Shown piece after piece: positions 3,255-5,653 of a stretch of DNA of 5,653 nt (the stretch's first letter is position 1; each line of letters starts with the position of its first letter). The notes beneath the pieces are model-generated. The model searched no databases. It worked only from the letters and a program-made list of their open reading frames with translations, and was not told the origin of the DNA. The DNA is from Candidatus Nesterenkonia stercoripullorum (GTDB lineage Bacteria > Actinomycetota > Actinomycetes > Actinomycetales > Micrococcaceae), in assembly GCA_019114115.1 (NCBI GenBank), contig DXGD01000409.1, positions 1 to 5,653 on the forward strand, written 5' to 3'. Both the position numbers and the translations under genes were made by a program.

Positions 3255-5653
3255 GTGAGACCCGCACTGAGTATCGACCGTTCGCATGTGATCGCCTACA
3301 CCCCCGCTCAGCAGAAGGGGGCACCCAGCCACGCGCCGAGGAACCACCCCGTCTACAGGGTCTATCTCCACGCCAGCACACCGGGTGGCACCAAGCTCGT
3401 GGGCATGGGTGAGTCCCAGCACGAGAGCCCGCCGGCCCGGGAGGACGAACGCGGTGCCTGGAACGCTGTGACGGCCGCCGGGGCATCCGTGGTGGGCCGC
3501 GCAGACGCCGGTATCCAGGACGCCACGAAGTGGGCTCGCGAGGTGACGCCGTCGCCGCGGAAGGGCGGCACGGGTGCGACAACGCGCCTTCGGCGGGCCG
3601 CGGGCCGTGTGCTGGGCACCAGGCAGTCCCACGACCCGGCGATCAGCGCCGTCGCCGCGGCGTACGCCGACCTCGTAGCGCAGCATCAGGGGACTCCACG
3701 CGATGGACTGGGTGACAGCGAGACCTATACCGCGCTGCTCCCGCGGGTCTCGCGGCACGCCTGGTACCCGAGGCCTCCCGCGGTGCTCAGCCCTGAGGGA
3801 CACTCCGCCAATGAGTTCGACTCGCGGGACTACTATCGGATCCCAGGTGTCACGGCGGGTTCCATCGTCCTGCTGGCTTCTGCGATCGGCCATGGGCTGG
3901 ACACCTTGCGGACCGGCCGCAAGGAGCTGGCGATCGATATCGGCCAGGACCGGCCCCTGCACTTCAGGGGGATCCGGCCGGAGAGTTCCTCGCGCATCCA
4001 CGTCCCGTACACGGAGAACAAGCAGCTGGCCCGTGAATACCTGGAGCGCAGCGGTGCCCCCATCCCGATCGGGCGAGCGTTCAGCGTGAACGCCGTCGAG
4101 GACGCTGTGGCCTACGCCGAGACGCTCGGCTATCCGGTCGTCGTCAAGCCGCTTGCCGGGTACGGCGGAAAAGGCGTGGTGTCCGGGATCACTGAGGAAG
4201 ACGGGGTCCGGTGGGCGATCGGGCAGCTTCGACCCCATCAGAACCCCCATGAGAACCCCGATGACGCGGCCGATGACGACCCCAAGGGCGGCACCGATGG
4301 CGGGACCGCCGCCAGATGCATCGTCGAGAAGCATATCGAGGGCCATGACTACCGGATCCTGGTCTCCCACGGCGAGGTCGTCTCGATCGTCCAGCGTCGT
4401 CCTCCCTCGGTGACCGGGGACGGAATGCGGACAGTCGCTGAGCTCGTGCTGGAGAAGAACTACTTGCGTGCGCACAATCCCTATACTCGTGCCCACCAGA
4501 TCACCTGCGACGAGAAGGCCGCCTATATCCTGGGTCGTGCAGATATGGACTGGTCCAGTGTCCCCGCCGATGGACAGGCTGTGAAGCTCGGTTCGGCGGC
4601 CAATCTCGCGCAAGGCGGTGACTCCTCGGAAGTCCTCGACGAAACGCACCCGAGCATCATCGAGGCCGCCTTGCGCGGAGTAGAGGCGATTCCTGGACTT
4701 CAGCTCTCGGGGGTGGACTTCCTCATCCCCGATCACCGGCTGCCGCTCGAAGAGCAGCTCGGCGGCATCTGCGAGCTGAATACCAGCCCTGAGCTGCTGA
4801 CGAATCAGCTGCCGATGTTCGGCCCAGTCCAACCGGTCGCCGATCGCATACTGCGCAGCGTGGCTGCCGGACGAGGGGCTGAGCTCGGCCCGCGCATGCA
4901 GTCCGTGCGGGTCCGTATCGAGGCCGACGAGGCTCCCACACCTGATGAGCTGCTGGCTGAAGCCGTTGAGCGGGCAGACCGGCTCGGTCTGGTACTCGAC
5001 AACGTCAGGTCAGGTGAGGGTCGGTTGAGCTTCGAGGTGATCGGCTTGGCAGAGCGCATCGCAGCGCTGTCCGCCGGTGTCTTCATGACTCGCACCAGGG
5101 CCTGGCCAGCTACTGTGCGGACCTACACGCTGGGTGAGTGCCCTGAAACGGCAGCAGGATCCGACGCCGATGCTGCCGGATACGACGCCGCAACGGGCTG
5201 GTCGCGAGCTGTCAGGCCGGCTGCTGCTCAGAGTGCTCACAGAGTGGTGCCGGCGGACCAGCACAGTGGAATGGAACGCTCCGGCACAGGAATCGACCCG
5301 CAGGCCATCGACCCGCAGGCCATCGACCCGCAGGCCATCGACGCAGTCTGGCCGCGGCCAGCCCCTTCCCCGGACGGTGCGTCGTCATCGGCGGAGGGGC
5401 ATTCCGCGTTGGCACCGAGACGACCCGGTCAGACCAGCCGGCTGCTCGAGGCCTGCGCCCTGGGGATGGGGCTGAGCACGACGCGGATCAGCGGCACCGG
5501 GTTCACCGTGGGCACGCAGAAGCATCAGGCCGTGGTCGCCTTTCAAGGGACGCTGAGCAGCGAGACCTCGCGGGCGGCTGATCACGCGACCAGCGATCGA
5601 ATGGCCCGCCGCGCCTTGCTGCAGGATCGGGACGTTCCCGTGCCACGCGCTGT
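3255..5653 (+). CDS. Tandem ATP-grasp ligase, cyanophycin-synthetase-like (3'-truncated by window end)
   Basis: The frame runs uninterrupted for 799 codons and leaves the window. Residues 1 to about 195 match no family I recognise. A complete ATP-grasp domain follows: a pre-ATP segment (about 198-250), ENKQLAREYL (254-263), a nucleotide-binding Lys298 with glycine loop GYGGKG (302-307), VEKHIEGHDYR (357-367), RRPPSVTGDG (381-390), LGSAANLAQGG, and metal-binding candidates Asp488, Glu507 and Asn509 in GVDF and ELNTSP. These follow the order in cyanophycin synthetases, which activate a carboxylate as acyl phosphate and couple it to an amine. A possible acylphosphatase-like domain (548-611), a disordered linker (about 627-726) and the start of a second ATP-grasp unit (from about 727) come next. 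No Mur-ligase domain is seen so far. GTG at 3255 is preferred for the -10-like CATACT; an in-frame ATG at 3132 with AGGG before it would add an Arg/His-rich extension. Product unknown, probably an amide- or peptide-linked compound. Confidence 0.87.
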   Translation, partial: MRPALSIDRSHVIAYTPAQQKGAPSHAPRNHPVYRVYLHASTPGGTKLVGMGESQHESPPAREDERGAWNAVTAAGASVVGRADAGIQDATKWAREVTPSPRKGGTGATTRLRRAAGRVLGTRQSHDPAISAVAAAYADLVAQHQGTPRDGLGDSETYTALLPRVSRHAWYPRPPAVLSPEGHSANEFDSRDYYRIPGVTAGSIVLLASAIGHGLDTLRTGRKELAIDIGQDRPLHFRGIRPESSSRIHVPYTENKQLAREYLERSGAPIPIGRAFSVNAVEDAVAYAETLGYPVVVKPLAGYGGKGVVSGITEEDGVRWAIGQLRPHQNPHENPDDAADDDPKGGTDGGTAARCIVEKHIEGHDYRILVSHGEVVSIVQRRPPSVTGDGMRTVAELVLEKNYLRAHNPYTRAHQITCDEKAAYILGRADMDWSSVPADGQAVKLGSAANLAQGGDSSEVLDETHPSIIEAALRGVEAIPGLQLSGVDFLIPDHRLPLEEQLGGICELNTSPELLTNQLPMFGPVQPVADRILRSVAAGRGAELGPRMQSVRVRIEADEAPTPDELLAEAVERADRLGLVLDNVRSGEGRLSFEVIGLAERIAALSAGVFMTRTRAWPATVRTYTLGECPETAAGSDADAAGYDAATGWSRAVRPAAAQSAHRVVPADQHSGMERSGTGIDPQAIDPQAIDPQAIDAVWPRPAPSPDGASSSAEGHSALAPRRPGQTSRLLEACALGMGLSTTRISGTGFTVGTQKHQAVVAFQGTLSSETSRAADHATSDRMARRALLQDRDVPVPRA
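5292..5342 (+). repeat. Three perfect 15-bp tandem repeats encoding IDPQA, plus a partial copy
   Basis: ATCGACCCGCAGGCC occurs at 5292-5306, 5307-5321 and 5322-5336 without a mismatch, followed by a partial ATCGAC (5337-5342). The unit is in frame with the ligase and gives residues 680-694 as IDPQA three times, within the low-complexity linker before the second ATP-grasp unit. Identity at all codon positions points to recent slippage expansion. Confidence 0.9.

Noticed and set aside
3090..4832. 580-codon open frame on the minus strand
   Set aside because: It lies opposite the plus-strand frame carrying the ordered ATP-grasp motifs, its product has no recognisable domain, and it runs into the permease leader. 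It is a high-G+C shadow.
5292..5342. Short direct repeats as a CRISPR array
   Set aside because: The repeats are 15 bp, contiguous without spacers, and in frame within the ligase gene; they are a coding tandem repeat.

Overview
The window is visibly G+C-rich, with coding positions biased to G/C, a GTG start backed by a strong Shine-Dalgarno (SD) sequence and long shadow frames on the opposite strands. This suggests a high-G+C actinobacterium, possibly Micrococcales. No rRNA or marker gene is present, so the lineage is an inference.

Layout. Positions 1-94 hold no recognisable gene. On the minus strand at 95-169 lies a tiny ORF for a 24-residue, almost purely hydrophobic peptide. It has an SD-like site, a hairpin just after its stop, and a striking upstream block (194-298) that can fold into a three-way junction. 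Positions 300-533 hold several inverted repeats, including a perfect 9-1-9 palindrome just before the SD of the next gene. A zinc-dependent medium-chain alcohol dehydrogenase follows (534-1574, +). It converges on an APC-superfamily amino-acid permease (1576-3054, -). The two stop codons are separated by one base, and an 8-bp hairpin lies inside the last codons of the dehydrogenase. A roughly 200-bp divergent intergenic region (3055-3254) with three dyads separates the permease from a large plus-strand gene that begins near 3255 and is still open at the window end.

The large gene is the most unusual content. Its first 799 codons encode an unassigned N-terminal region and a complete ATP-grasp domain of the cyanophycin-synthetase-like type. 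After these come a small domain with possible acylphosphatase-like character and a low-complexity linker with a triple IDPQA repeat. The beginning of a second ATP-grasp unit resembling the first is cut off by the window edge. ATP-grasp enzymes of this kind join a carboxylate to an amine through an acyl phosphate. A tandem arrangement therefore suggests a ligase making an amide- or peptide-linked product from amino-acid-like substrates.

A working idea is that the permease supplies or recovers an amino-acid-like substrate for the tandem ligase, with which it shares a divergent control region. The dehydrogenase could act on a related alcohol or aldehyde, but it is only a convergent neighbour. 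The pathway link is inference; the individual family assignments rest on visible motifs.
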